DNA of 33,519 nt from positions 1 to 33,519 of the forward strand of contig NYWO01000065.1 of the NCBI GenBank assembly GCA_002685075.1. The letters run 5' to 3'. The notes under the pieces are model-generated. The model was not told the origin of the DNA. It did no database searches and was given only the letters and a program-made list of their open reading frames with translations. Numbering within the stretch: the stretch's first letter is position 1; every line of letters begins with the position of its first letter. Positions 17,174 to 26,108 of the stretch are shown piece by piece. Origin of the DNA: Arcobacter sp. Its GTDB lineage: Bacteria > Campylobacterota > Campylobacteria > Campylobacterales > Arcobacteraceae. The translations under genes were made by a program, and so were the position numbers.

Positions 17174-18589
17174 CTAAAAATCCAAATTCAACTTATCTAA
17201 TTCAAAGTCAATAGAATCTAAAACAGAAGCCTGATGCTCTTCAAGTATTTTATTTGCATTATTTGGCAATAATACTTTTATATCTTTAGAAGCTCTTGTA
17301 ATTGCAACATACAAAAGTCTATACATCATATCTTTATCATTCATCTTTTGTATTTCTGTCAAATCAATATAAACAGTTTCATATGTGCTACCTTGTAGTT
17401 TATGAATAGTAGATGCGTAGATATATTTTACATCTATAAACATATTTTTTATACTATAAAACAATCTCCATTTTGTACTTCTTTGCACATAATTCTTTTC
17501 AAATTTTGCACTTTTTGCAAGTTTATTTAAAACCATTTCAAATCGACCTTTTGAATTTGGATCTATTACTTTAAAAGGTCTTCCACTTAAATCTTTACAA
17601 TTCCAATATTCAACTTCTAATTTCTTATGAAAACATTTAATAGTTAAATCTATTTTTGCAATATCGCTATTTTGGTGTACGACTATTTCATCAATTACAT
17701 TTGCTTGTTGAAATATCACTTGATCACCTTTTAGAAATGTTTCAGGATTTAATACATTGTTTTCTTTCCAATATCTATTTCTAATAACCTTATTGTGTTG
17801 TTCAACACTATTATTAGTAAACCCAGCTATTACTTTATCTTTTTTAGCCCAAGTATCAGGCGTACAAAAATCTTCATAAAATTCATTTTTAGAATCAAAA
17901 AATTGAACTTTATTTTTAAATGACTCATCATTGAAGAACTCTTTTATAGAGAGATAGTTTTTGGATTTGATTATATTTCTAGCTTTTGTTGCTATATTTA
18001 TTATATAGCTATCTTGAGCTTGTCTAACAATTTTATTTAGTCTATATTTATGAGCTATTTCAAATACTTTATTATTTTGATTATCAACAGGAAGTAATTG
18101 ATTCTCATCTCCAACAAATAATACAGATTTAATTCTAGATTTTTCAATTGCTTTAACGATATATTCATAAATATCAGAACTAACCATAGAACTTTCATCA
18201 ACTATTAGAATATCTGTTTTTGTATCATCTTTTTCTTTTGATTTTATAGGCTCAAATTTTTGAATACCTTTATCAAAATCAGTTACAAGCTTAATATTTA
18301 AAAAGGATTGTATTGTTTTTGTATCTACATTTTCAACTTCATGGGCTAAAAGATTTACTCTTAATACTTGAAGTGCTTTATGTGTAGGCGCTGTTATTGT
18401 AATATGAAATTGCTCTTTTAACTTTTTTACTAGTTTTGTAGTTAGATAAGTTTTACCAGTACCCGCTGCACCACTTAGTGAAACTTCATTTTGCCATACC
18501 ATATCTGCTTTTATAATATCTTCTAACTTTTTTGATATTTCTTCAAAAGCTTGTTTTTGAGTTAATGAGTTTGTAATTGTAGTGTTCAT
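17174..18589 (-). CDS. SF1 DNA helicase, Dda/RecD-like
   Basis: This predicted 5'-3' ATP-dependent helicase has 471 residues. Motifs in order: Walker A GAAGTGKT (40-47), Ia TAPTHKAL (66-73), Walker B IVDESSM (129-135), motif III VGDENQLLPV (about 158), motif V STIHKLQGSTYETVYID and motif VI RLLYVAITRA near the C-terminus. The compact size with an SH3-like insertion region fits phage-type Dda and stand-alone RecD-like helicases rather than the RecBCD subunit. It is a single-gene unit under a shared-type promoter. With the accessory SSB it could act on single-stranded DNA during repair, conjugation or phage attack; which of these is not shown. Confidence 0.88.
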   Translation of the reverse strand: MNTTITNSLTQKQAFEEISKKLEDIIKADMVWQNEVSLSGAAGTGKTYLTTKLVKKLKEQFHITITAPTHKALQVLRVNLLAHEVENVDTKTIQSFLNIKLVTDFDKGIQKFEPIKSKEKDDTKTDILIVDESSMVSSDIYEYIVKAIEKSRIKSVLFVGDENQLLPVDNQNNKVFEIAHKYRLNKIVRQAQDSYIINIATKARNIIKSKNYLSIKEFFNDESFKNKVQFFDSKNEFYEDFCTPDTWAKKDKVIAGFTNNSVEQHNKVIRNRYWKENNVLNPETFLKGDQVIFQQANVIDEIVVHQNSDIAKIDLTIKCFHKKLEVEYWNCKDLSGRPFKVIDPNSKGRFEMVLNKLAKSAKFEKNYVQRSTKWRLFYSIKNMFIDVKYIYASTIHKLQGSTYETVYIDLTEIQKMNDKDMMYRLLYVAITRASKDIKVLLPNNANKILEEHQASVLDSIDFELDKLNLDF

Positions 18590-18617
18590 AGTATAATCCT
18601 TTTAAATTGTTAAAAGA

Positions 18618-18650
18618 ATTATGCTATATTAAGTGGTCATATATTGTCTA
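18618..18650 (-). promoter_or_regulatory. Shared-type promoter of the helicase gene
   Basis: The minus strand reads TAGACAATATATGACCA: the left half-site is perfect and the right one degenerate. Exactly 21 nt after TAGACA is CATAAT, 28 nt before the ATG. Confidence 0.75.
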
Positions 18651-18773
18651 GTATATTTATTTATTTTCATCTTATTAATGAGTTCTAAAACTCTACTTAT
18701 TTGTTAAGTGTTTTCAAAGTTAATATCTTAAAATCTTAAATGATATATGATTATTCTATTATTAAGAATCCTT

Positions 18774-19862
18774 TTAATTTTTTTTATTAACTATTCTCAA
18801 ACCTTTTCTTTGAGGAATATATATTTTTTCATTTTCATCATAAATTTTTACACTTCTTACTTTAGATAAATTTTCATATTCTTTCTGTAAACCCTTATCC
18901 CTATCAACAGTAGCTATTAAAGTATATATACTTGATCTCCTAAATTTATTTGAAACTTTTTCACCTTCTTCTTTTGGAGCTATTGTCCATGTAGAATCAG
19001 TCCATGAACTCTCATCACTTCCTTTTCCCATTGAAATAAAACATTGTGTTGTATCTATATACCTATCATGCCATTCATCCTCTTCTTTTTTTTCTTCCCA
19101 AATATAAACAGTAATTTTATGAGAGTACTTATTTTCAAAATAAGCTATTTGATCTTTCCAATTTTCTAAGTACTTCCATTTTAAAACTTTTTTACCTGGA
19201 CCTTCAGACTTAGATACTGCTTTTACGGAAGTATGAATCTCGATTTCGGCTTCCCTATTTATTCCATGTCTACTTGCCAAATACTCACATATTACTTCCA
19301 TTGGTCTAATATAGCGTTCTTCTGTAGATGATTTAGAAAAAAGTGGAAAAAAATTAAAATAAGGATCTATAACTTTTACTATTTCAGCATAAGATAAAAT
19401 GGGTGCTAGCATTTTTGTCATAAATTGAATAGTTTGTTTATCAATAATTGCACCCTTATTAATAAATTTTTCATCTGGGATATTTTCAGGTGTTTTAGAT
19501 AACTCAGCATTAACTGTACCAGAGATTAAATCAAATGCTCTGATTGAATTTAGTTTATCAATCTGATTTAGATACTCATCTTCACTTAAGAACTTTTTCT
19601 TATTTGGATAATTTACAACTCTTGACTCTAATAAGTTTAGAATATTGATAAAATCATCTTTATCTTCCTGATCGTATTGTTCAACTAATTTATAAACTTC
19701 ATTTAACCAATATATATTAGGAGCTACAATTAGTCCACTACAAATTAAATTTTGTAACATAGAACGAAAATTTGCATATCTCTGTTTTGGTTTTGAAAAA
19801 ATAAAAATTGCTTCAAAACATTGGGGAGTTAGAGTAACTTCTTTAATAATTGAACCAGACAT
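18774..19862 (-). CDS. PLD-like partner of the upstream ATPase (predicted nuclease or effector)
   Basis: The protein has 362 residues and no signal peptide. The N-terminal half is helical and unrecognised. From about residue 160, IVKVIDPYFNFFPLF and EIEIHTSVKA resemble the strand pattern of the phospholipase D superfamily. The later WHDRYIDTTQCFISMGKGSDES has the HDRY form of a PLD active-site motif seen in nuclease-like and defence-associated members. Its start overlaps the stop of the ATPase gene (TAATG), so the two are translationally coupled and very likely one two-component system. Cleavage of nucleic acid under control of the ATPase is the inferred activity. I cannot match it to a named system. 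Confidence 0.55.
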   Translation of the reverse strand: MSGSIIKEVTLTPQCFEAIFIFSKPKQRYANFRSMLQNLICSGLIVAPNIYWLNEVYKLVEQYDQEDKDDFINILNLLESRVVNYPNKKKFLSEDEYLNQIDKLNSIRAFDLISGTVNAELSKTPENIPDEKFINKGAIIDKQTIQFMTKMLAPILSYAEIVKVIDPYFNFFPLFSKSSTEERYIRPMEVICEYLASRHGINREAEIEIHTSVKAVSKSEGPGKKVLKWKYLENWKDQIAYFENKYSHKITVYIWEEKKEEDEWHDRYIDTTQCFISMGKGSDESSWTDSTWTIAPKEEGEKVSNKFRRSSIYTLIATVDRDKGLQKEYENLSKVRSVKIYDENEKIYIPQRKGLRIVNKKN

Positions 19863-22255
19863 TATGAAAACCTTTCTTTAAATCCTTCTTCAAAAAAGCC
19901 ATTTGGCCATCTATCTAACAACTTTCCTGTTTTACTCAACCTCAATTCTAAAATCTCTGTTTTTTCATTTTCACTATCAATATATAATATACATACATCA
20001 TCTGGAGTTAATTTTAAATTTTTGTCTTCAATTAATCCATCAGCAGTTTCTCTCAATCTTCTCATAATCCTGAGAAGTAAATGCTCACTATGTGTTTCAA
20101 TTAAAAATCTATTTTGATTTTCCTTAGCACTTCGTATAAATTCATCAGCAATTTCACACTGTACTGCTGGATGTAAATGAAGTTCAGGTTGTTCGACTGC
20201 AATAGTCATATTTTTTTGTCTATTAGTAGCGATTAAAATAGGTAAAATCTGACTAATCCCTAGCCCTAAGTCTCTATTACTTATTTGAGTACCGTTTCTA
20301 AGATCTTCAAATACTAATTCTTCTTTTGAATCAGACTGCTTCATTAACTTCTTTAATATTGCAGTAAACATTAAGCTTTTATCTTTCGGTACTATAGTGT
20401 TTCTCTCATCTACTTCGTAAGTATCTTCATCAATATCATTTAAATTGTCTATATTCTTATTTTGAATATATATGTTAAGATATTTATCAATTATTTCATT
20501 AAGACTCAATTTATTTGTTTTTTCAATCATTGAGGAAATATCGTAAAGTTCTCTATATTTAATTTCATAGGGAGTTTTTAGTTTATTTTCATCTTTAAGC
20601 CATTTATTAATATTTTCTCTCAGTTGTACATCCTCTTTTAAGTATGACCAACTAGTTTGTGAGTCTGGTATAATAGAAGTATTAGAATCTAGCTCTTTAA
20701 ATGAGGCATCTCTTTCAGGATAAAATCTTAGTGGTCCAATGTATTGCATTTCATTAAAACCAAGCATATCATTAAATGTTCCAATTAAATCGTCATATCC
20801 ATTTTTATATGATAAAAATAATATGCTTGTTTTGTCTTCGTGCATTTTATTAATAGGGTCTTTAAAATATTCCACTGTACTTCCTGATTCTTTTTGATCA
20901 TCTGATAAATATACCTTATCCTTTAAAAAATCAGGCATTGATTTAAAAATATTAGGAATAACTGCTTTACAATCCATAAGATCATAACTCATGGTATCGA
21001 TATAAATTCTTTCACTATATAAAGAATAACCTTCTCCATAATTATTCCACTCTAACTTATCAAATAATTGATTATCAAGATAATAACTTACACCTAAAAC
21101 ATCAACATTATCTGGAGTATTAACGAAATCTTTATATGGATACCCAATTTCCACAATTATCTTTAATGAAACATTTGTTGTTTTTAATTTATTAAGAAAC
21201 TCAAATTCATCTGATAGTTCTCGTATAAAATCAATTGTAAGCTCTGCAATCTTATTTATTTCTTGAGTTGTAAACTTTTTATCTTCCTTATACATTAATG
21301 CTTGATTTGATATTAGGTATTGAAGTTTTGCATTGTTTATATAATGGGGAATAATAATATCCGAGATAAATTTGTTTTTAATATAAGTATTACTTAAATC
21401 AAAATCTTCATCACTTTTTTTAGGCAAATCAATATCTGCATAATCATTATTAAAAATAGTATCATTAAATTCAAATGAATACACATAAGGTATGATTTTA
21501 TAATAATTTTCAATTAAATTTTTATTATCTCTAAAATCATCATCAATATTATCCAAATAGCCACATTCATTAGAGTAAGAGTTACATAAACTATTATTCT
21601 TTCGTTTAAATTGTAATTTTTCTATCTCTTCAGTGTCTCTTTCCCTAGCAATTCCAAATAATTCTTCTATTTTAGTATCAAATACTGTATGTATATATTG
21701 GTCAGAATTATTAATAATATCTTCTATTTCTTTTAAAGAAAATGATTTAAGAGCTTCAATTTTACTTTGAGAAATTTTTTTGATATTTAAGAAGTCAATA
21801 ATAGCATCAGAACAATCTTCAAATTGATACTCTAATTTTAAAGTATTGTTTTTATCTCTTTTATGGATAAATTTTGAAAAACCACCAAGATTGATATTGT
21901 CACCAAACATATCTGTATTTTTTAGATCTAAGTTTTTAGTTTTGTGGATATAGTTATTGTATGCCATCATATGAATCAAGCTTGATTTTCCAATACTATT
22001 TGGTCCATAAATCAATGTAATCGGTTTATTAGAAAATGGCTTAATGTCTTCGTATGGTTTAAAATTACTAAATCCAAATTTTTTAAATCTTGAATTATGA
22101 TAACCATTTTCTGGCATAGACTTTCCAACTTCCAAGCGTCTTTCATATTCTTTTTTAATAGCATTTTCTTTTTCAAAACTATTATCATATAAGCCCTCAT
22201 TTTCTAAGTCATCTAAAGTTGTACCTACTCCAAAAGTATCTTCCCAATCACCCAT
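19862..22255 (-). CDS. SMC/OLD-like AAA ATPase with DUF3696-type C-terminus
   Basis: The protein has 797 residues. Walker A is IYGPNSIGKSSL at about residues 84-95 (GxxxxGKS). The ABC-type second half is at the C-terminus: a signature-like DLGLGISQILPIL, Walker B TIAVEQPELHLHP, and a His switch IETHSEHLLLRIMRRL. The segment after it (DDVCILYIDS, ending LDRWPNGFFEEGF) is typical of DUF3696 ATPases. No TOPRIM domain is seen, so it is not an OLD nuclease by itself. The central 400 residues form a long insert. Such ATPases act as sensors in two-gene defence systems with a separate effector; here the effector would be the coupled PLD-like gene. It has a variant shared-type promoter. Confidence 0.8.
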   Translation of the reverse strand: MGDWEDTFGVGTTLDDLENEGLYDNSFEKENAIKKEYERRLEVGKSMPENGYHNSRFKKFGFSNFKPYEDIKPFSNKPITLIYGPNSIGKSSLIHMMAYNNYIHKTKNLDLKNTDMFGDNINLGGFSKFIHKRDKNNTLKLEYQFEDCSDAIIDFLNIKKISQSKIEALKSFSLKEIEDIINNSDQYIHTVFDTKIEELFGIARERDTEEIEKLQFKRKNNSLCNSYSNECGYLDNIDDDFRDNKNLIENYYKIIPYVYSFEFNDTIFNNDYADIDLPKKSDEDFDLSNTYIKNKFISDIIIPHYINNAKLQYLISNQALMYKEDKKFTTQEINKIAELTIDFIRELSDEFEFLNKLKTTNVSLKIIVEIGYPYKDFVNTPDNVDVLGVSYYLDNQLFDKLEWNNYGEGYSLYSERIYIDTMSYDLMDCKAVIPNIFKSMPDFLKDKVYLSDDQKESGSTVEYFKDPINKMHEDKTSILFLSYKNGYDDLIGTFNDMLGFNEMQYIGPLRFYPERDASFKELDSNTSIIPDSQTSWSYLKEDVQLRENINKWLKDENKLKTPYEIKYRELYDISSMIEKTNKLSLNEIIDKYLNIYIQNKNIDNLNDIDEDTYEVDERNTIVPKDKSLMFTAILKKLMKQSDSKEELVFEDLRNGTQISNRDLGLGISQILPILIATNRQKNMTIAVEQPELHLHPAVQCEIADEFIRSAKENQNRFLIETHSEHLLLRIMRRLRETADGLIEDKNLKLTPDDVCILYIDSENEKTEILELRLSKTGKLLDRWPNGFFEEGFKERFS

Positions 22256-22280
22256 AATTACCCTTTTAAATATTTTTTAG

Positions 22281-22313
22281 ATTATCTTGTTTAATGTATT
22301 AACATACTGTCTA
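22281..22313 (-). promoter_or_regulatory. Variant shared-type promoter of the ATPase/PLD pair
   Basis: The minus strand has TAGACA, then exactly 21 nt later GATAAT, 25 nt before the ATPase ATG. The right half-site TGTCTA is lost. Instead GTATTA and TAATAC form a dyad at 22296-22317 overlapping the TAGACA, so the regulation may differ. Confidence 0.55.
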
Positions 22314-22510
22314 ATACAAACTGAATTAGTAACATTCTATTTTTTACCACTAACTGCCATAAATAAATGTTTGTTTTGTGTTAATTATATTAATTTTATC
22401 ATATTCAATACTTGAATGAATTATTATATTATCAAAACTACATAAATAATTATTGAAATTAGAAAAGTTATTTGATTTTATACAAAAATATTTTCCCACA
22501 TACTATCTAT

Positions 22511-23185
22511 TTAAAATAACTGTAGCTGAACAGGTTCTATTTTATAAATAGTTTTTATAAAATCTTCTTTTGATTTCATTGCTATATCTATTAAATTTAG
22601 CCTTACAAGTGAAACCAATATTGCACAAGTTCTAGCTTGACAATTTATTGACCTTTTGGGATTAAATTCAATATCAGAAAAGTTATCGAATTTTATTAGT
22701 TCATCAATAATATCTGGATAATTTTTATATAAAGTATTTATATATAGCCAATCATAAAAAGAAGTTTTAGGTTCATTTTCCCAAAATATACCTTCATAAC
22801 AAAAACCTATTATATTCCCTGAATTTCTTAATCTTTCATCTTTTTTCGCTTTTATACTTTCAGTTAAATAAATATCTTTATATTGAACATCTCCTTCAAA
22901 TATTTTACTACCTTGAAATGCACATTCAAGAGATATTTGATGATCTATTTCAAAATCTACCATAAGATTAAATGCACTTAATTTCCAGCCCAGTTCATTA
23001 TCTGATTTAGTTGATACTTCTAGAATATTGTTGTATCCTATTTTTTTTGCACTTTCATGTAATGAAATAATACTTTTTGATTTTTGAGATACTGAAAAAC
23101 CATTGTAGAACTTAAACTCTATTCCAGTTTCTTTAAATAATTCTCTTTTATTGTTACTTACTGAAAATATTGGTCTATTTGCCAT
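22511..23185 (-). CDS. NADAR-family antitoxin of DarT (DarT1-associated type)
   Basis: This family removes ADP-ribose from guanine in DNA and so reverses DarT damage. The 224-residue protein begins MANRPIFSVSNN and has SVSQKSKSIISLHESAKKIG, the core ECAFQGSKIFE, EPKTSFYDWLYINTLYK and FNPKRSINCQARTCA, the set I associate with DarT-linked NADAR proteins. It overlaps the darT stop by 11 bp, so both are made from the promoter at 23716-23748, toxin first. There is no macrodomain. The assignment rests on remembered family motifs plus the position beside darT. Confidence 0.8.
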   Translation of the reverse strand: MANRPIFSVSNNKRELFKETGIEFKFYNGFSVSQKSKSIISLHESAKKIGYNNILEVSTKSDNELGWKLSAFNLMVDFEIDHQISLECAFQGSKIFEGDVQYKDIYLTESIKAKKDERLRNSGNIIGFCYEGIFWENEPKTSFYDWLYINTLYKNYPDIIDELIKFDNFSDIEFNPKRSINCQARTCAILVSLVRLNLIDIAMKSKEDFIKTIYKIEPVQLQLF

Positions 23186-23684
23186 TTGTAATCCCTTTTA
23201 TTTTATTTATATTAATTGAACTATAAGCCATTACTTCTGCTTTTCTTGCTTCAACTCTTGTCCAAAAATCTTTTTCATTCACTAAAGTATTAAAATCAAT
23301 ATATTCAAATAAATCCTCAATCGTAAATATATTTGAGTTAGTTTGATTTGCAACCTTGTCACAGAACAATGTATTTTCATCAAACAATATAGATATATCT
23401 AGTTCTATCCATACAGGAGAGATAATACTTCCTCTTTTTTTAGCAGAGTGATACATGGGATGATCTTTAATAAATGATAAATGAACAAACTTATCAAGTC
23501 CCCTTTTTTTATCAAGAGTATGACTTAAACTTTCTGCACCATATCGAGAAACATCAATTTGATTTGATTCAATATTTAACAATGATTGAATGCCATTTTG
23601 TTCTATAGATTTTAAATTTGCTCTATCTGTAAAGTGATAAATTGATTCAATTCCATAACTTGATAATGTTTCTCTAATACTCAT
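23175..23684 (-). CDS. darT: DarT-family DNA ADP-ribosyltransferase toxin
   Basis: DarT attaches ADP-ribose from NAD+ to bases in single-stranded DNA and blocks replication; DarTG systems abort phage infection. The 169-residue protein shows IYHFTDRANLKSIEQNGI (NAD-binding start of DUF4433), FVHLSFIKDHPMYHSA, and near the C-terminus RVEARKAEVMAYSSI, where the Glu of KAEV is the expected catalytic residue. Length is slightly under the usual 200. It is the first gene of a two-gene unit with the NADAR antitoxin. Toxin-first order with shared-type control means that both depend on the regulon promoter. Confidence 0.85.
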   Translation of the reverse strand: MSIRETLSSYGIESIYHFTDRANLKSIEQNGIQSLLNIESNQIDVSRYGAESLSHTLDKKRGLDKFVHLSFIKDHPMYHSAKKRGSIISPVWIELDISILFDENTLFCDKVANQTNSNIFTIEDLFEYIDFNTLVNEKDFWTRVEARKAEVMAYSSININKIKGITNGK

Positions 23685-23715
23685 TTTTACATCCTCTTAT
23701 TTGTTTGATAAGAGA

Positions 23716-23748
23716 ATTATATAAATTCAGATAGACATATATTGTCTA
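23716..23748 (-). promoter_or_regulatory. Shared-type promoter of darT-NADAR
   Basis: The minus strand reads TAGACAATATATGTCTA with perfect half-sites, then after exactly 21 nt from TAGACA the -10 TATAAT, 31 nt before the darT ATG. Confidence 0.85.
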
Positions 23749-23782
23749 TTTAACCATATACTTAATAAAAATGTATTTTGTA

Positions 23783-24994
23783 TTAAATTAAAAAAGATCC
23801 ACTAATATTTTTATAGCTACTTTGTGAAATTCCTAATTCTTTAGCATATTTTTTAAAGTTCTTCACACCATCTTGTACTTCAGATATTATATGATTACTA
23901 TTTTTTATATTATGTTTTTTTGCTAGTTTATGAATATGTTCTAGAGTAGGATTTTTCCCTTCACCTAGATAAGTTGTGCTATGTTCACCGTTTGGACCAA
24001 AGGAAAAGGTCAAGTCATAAGCAGGAGAGAGTTTCCAATTATTTTGCTTATCCAATAAAAATGAGAAGTTTTTAGCATGATCATCTCTATTATGAGTGAG
24101 TAGATTAAATACAGCTAATCTAAACATCATGCTTTGTTGTGATACATCTTTTGTAAGATGTAATGTCAAAGCTAAAAGGTCATCATAATCAACAGTTGGC
24201 ATTCTAAAATCAGTATGAGTAAGTCCAGCAACAGAATGAATATGCACTCTTTGATCTTGAACTCTATCAAATCTTTGAATAGCAAAATAACTATTTGTTT
24301 TAGTATGAAGTAGTTTTGTATTTGGAATATCTATTTTTGCATCTTTTGCCATCATTGAGTAGATATATTCTATTTTTCCGATATCTTTATCATCAAGAGA
24401 ATTTGGAAACTTCACTATATAGTGTTGATACCCTTTTTGTAGAGTTTGACTACCATGAATAATATTATTTTCATTATCTATTTGTATCATGGCTTTTGGT
24501 CTAGCACCTGCACTAGATCCTCCAATAGCCAAAAGAGTATCAAGAAGTTCTGTGCTTGTTCCTTGTAAGACTTTTTGAGAAGATTGTGCTATTTTTTCAA
24601 GGGATATTTCATCTTCATTAAATGCAATATTTTCAACTACAGGCTCATAGCTTAAAGCTCCAATACCAAACTCTCCAATATGACCCAGTCTGTCTAGTTG
24701 TGTAATATCTCTAAAGTTTATCCCTTTACTTAAAAGATATCTATCTAAAAGTAGTTTTCCCCAACCATCAGGTAAACTATCAGCAAATACTCCAAAAAGT
24801 CCGTCAAAAGTATTTTCTTGACATATATGTACACCATCTTTTTTTGGAAGTTTGTAAGGTGATAGCTCTATATTTGTTTTTAGAAACTCTTTATCATATT
24901 CAAAATATATCTTTTTAGATTTATATGCTAAAGTTCCAACTTTTATTTTTTTGTTATTTGTGTGTAGATGGACATTTATAGTTTGGATACTCAT
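23783..24994 (-). CDS. hipA: HipA-family serine/threonine kinase toxin
   Basis: HipA kinases phosphorylate targets such as glutamyl-tRNA synthetase and induce dormancy. The 403-residue protein has an N-terminal subdomain (VHLHTNNKKIKVGTLAY), the Gly-rich loop IGGSSAGARPKAM, ATP-site strand HYIVKFPN, the catalytic loop THNRDDHAKNFSF, and the metal-binding Asp in PAYDLTFSFGPNGEH. All key residues are present, so it looks active. Its ATG overlaps the hipB stop by 4 bp (ATGA), and the antitoxin precedes the toxin as usual. It is not under the shared promoter. Confidence 0.92.
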   Translation of the reverse strand: MSIQTINVHLHTNNKKIKVGTLAYKSKKIYFEYDKEFLKTNIELSPYKLPKKDGVHICQENTFDGLFGVFADSLPDGWGKLLLDRYLLSKGINFRDITQLDRLGHIGEFGIGALSYEPVVENIAFNEDEISLEKIAQSSQKVLQGTSTELLDTLLAIGGSSAGARPKAMIQIDNENNIIHGSQTLQKGYQHYIVKFPNSLDDKDIGKIEYIYSMMAKDAKIDIPNTKLLHTKTNSYFAIQRFDRVQDQRVHIHSVAGLTHTDFRMPTVDYDDLLALTLHLTKDVSQQSMMFRLAVFNLLTHNRDDHAKNFSFLLDKQNNWKLSPAYDLTFSFGPNGEHSTTYLGEGKNPTLEHIHKLAKKHNIKNSNHIISEVQDGVKNFKKYAKELGISQSSYKNISGSFLI

Positions 24995-25299
24995 TTTATA
25001 CTGCCTCTTTGTTTTTTAGGTTTCTCTTGCTTTAAGAGGTCATCCATTGAATGGATCTCATTTTTTATTGTTGCTATATTTTTAAACTCTTCTAAACACT
25101 CTAAAACTAAGGCAAGTTTTAAAAGTGATTCTAAAGATATTTGTCCACTATTCTCAAACCTTTTTAAACTCCCTAAACTCACACCACTTTTTTTACTAAG
25201 TCCCTCTTGAGTAAGGTTAAAACTTAGTCTTTTTTGTTTAAAATTATCCTTTAAGACTTCCAAGATTGAAGATGGTGTTTCTATATTAATATCTAACAT
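24991..25299 (-). CDS. hipB: HipB-type helix-turn-helix antitoxin and repressor
   Basis: The Xre-family HTH (LTQEGLSKKSGVSLGSLKRF) lies near residues 31-50 of a 102-residue protein that ends with a basic tail. I start at ATG 25299 (MLDINIETPSS) instead of the track's 25359. It has AAGGA 6 nt upstream, and the longer form would overlap the preceding gene and use untypical residues. HipB binds and neutralises HipA and represses the operon. A 16-bp dyad at 25325-25340 is the likely operator. Confidence 0.85.
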   Translation of the reverse strand: MLDINIETPSSILEVLKDNFKQKRLSFNLTQEGLSKKSGVSLGSLKRFENSGQISLESLLKLALVLECLEEFKNIATIKNEIHSMDDLLKQEKPKKQRGSIK

Positions 25300-25324
25300 A
25301 TTAATCCTTATTGATAAATATGTT

Positions 25325-25340
25325 ATATTATAGCTAATAT
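25325..25340. promoter_or_regulatory. Candidate hipBA operator
   Basis: ATATTA and TAATAT are separated by 4 nt (TAGC), a 6-bp perfect dyad 25 bp upstream of the hipB ATG, overlapping the expected promoter. It is unrelated to the TAGACA element, consistent with autoregulation by HipB. Confidence 0.5.
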
Positions 25341-25345
25341 ATTCT

Positions 25346-25702
25346 CTATTTATTAACAATAAAGATTTTGATATCTAACTTCTTAGCTAAAGTATTTAAT
25401 CTTCTAACATATCTTTCATCTTTTGAACCAACGATTAAAGCAATAGCAGGTTTCTTATTTGTCATTTGAGCATAGTACAATGATTGCCCTACACCCTCTG
25501 CCCATTTTTCTGCCCAATCAACTTCTATAGCATACTCTGAACTAAGGCAATCAACTCTAGTCTTATCTTTGAGAGTATATTCCATCAATCCATCTAGTTT
25601 ACTACATAGCTTCTCTTGATAATATCTTTCATTTTTTTTGACACTTGAACAAGCATTGAAAAAAACCGATAATAATATTATATATATAAAACTTTTTAAC
25701 AT
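25346..25702 (-). CDS. Lipoprotein with a PD-(D/E)xK nuclease-like domain
   Basis: The protein has 118 residues. A signal peptide ends in a lipobox (FFNACSS), so the mature part would be attached to a membrane on the periplasmic side. The mature domain has DKTRVDCLSSEYAIEVDWAE, WAEGVGQSLYYA and KPAIALIVG, then a helix and KIFIVNK. The D-x(n)-E-V-D spacing with the following W-A-E-K-W and G-Q-S-L-Y-Y resembles the core of PD-(D/E)xK endonuclease folds; the usual Lys is replaced or shifted. A membrane-attached nuclease could attack incoming DNA, but activity is not certain. It is the last gene of the small-protein operon. Confidence 0.6.
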   Translation of the reverse strand: MLKSFIYIILLSVFFNACSSVKKNERYYQEKLCSKLDGLMEYTLKDKTRVDCLSSEYAIEVDWAEKWAEGVGQSLYYAQMTNKKPAIALIVGSKDERYVRRLNTLAKKLDIKIFIVNK

Positions 25703-25731
25703 TTAATATTCCTATATTATTTATTTTTATT

Positions 25732-26100
25732 TTAGACTCTTTTTTCATATTTTTTTAAAATCAAATCACTGGTACTAAAAAGCTCACCTTTTTTCATAAT
25801 GATCTTTTCATTTTGTTTCTCGTTTGAGATATTGCTTAATTCAACTTCTTTTACATCAATTTTTGTTTTTCTTAATATATAAATATTAATAGCAATAATA
25901 ATCATAATAAGAAACCATTTAAAAAAGAGTAATGTACCAAGCATATCTTTATCTTTTACTTTCATAACTTGAAACAAATCATCATAAACTATTCCAATAA
26001 ATCCAATTAAAAATATAGAGCTTAAGATCAATAGAATATGCTTTTTAAATTTTTTCCAAATTACATAATATGCAGTAGTTTTAAATAATAAATTAAACAT
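25732..26100 (-). CDS. Small membrane protein, two transmembrane helices
   Basis: The protein has 122 residues. Two hydrophobic segments (about 20-40, ILLILSSIFLIGFIGIVY, and about 58-78, TLLFFKWFLIMIIIAINIYIL) are joined by a short charged loop. The C-terminal 45 residues are soluble and charged. I do not recognise the family. It lies 8 bp after the coiled protein gene and 29 bp before the lipoprotein, so it probably supplies the membrane part of whatever this operon builds. Confidence 0.65.
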   Translation of the reverse strand: MFNLLFKTTAYYVIWKKFKKHILLILSSIFLIGFIGIVYDDLFQVMKVKDKDMLGTLLFFKWFLIMIIIAINIYILRKTKIDVKEVELSNISNEKQNEKIIMKKGELFSTSDLILKKYEKRV

Positions 26101-26108
26101 TTAATCTC

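Noticed and set aside
22012-22200. 62-aa minus-strand ORF inside the ATPase gene
   Set aside because: It overlaps the N-terminus and Walker A coding region of the ATPase in another frame.
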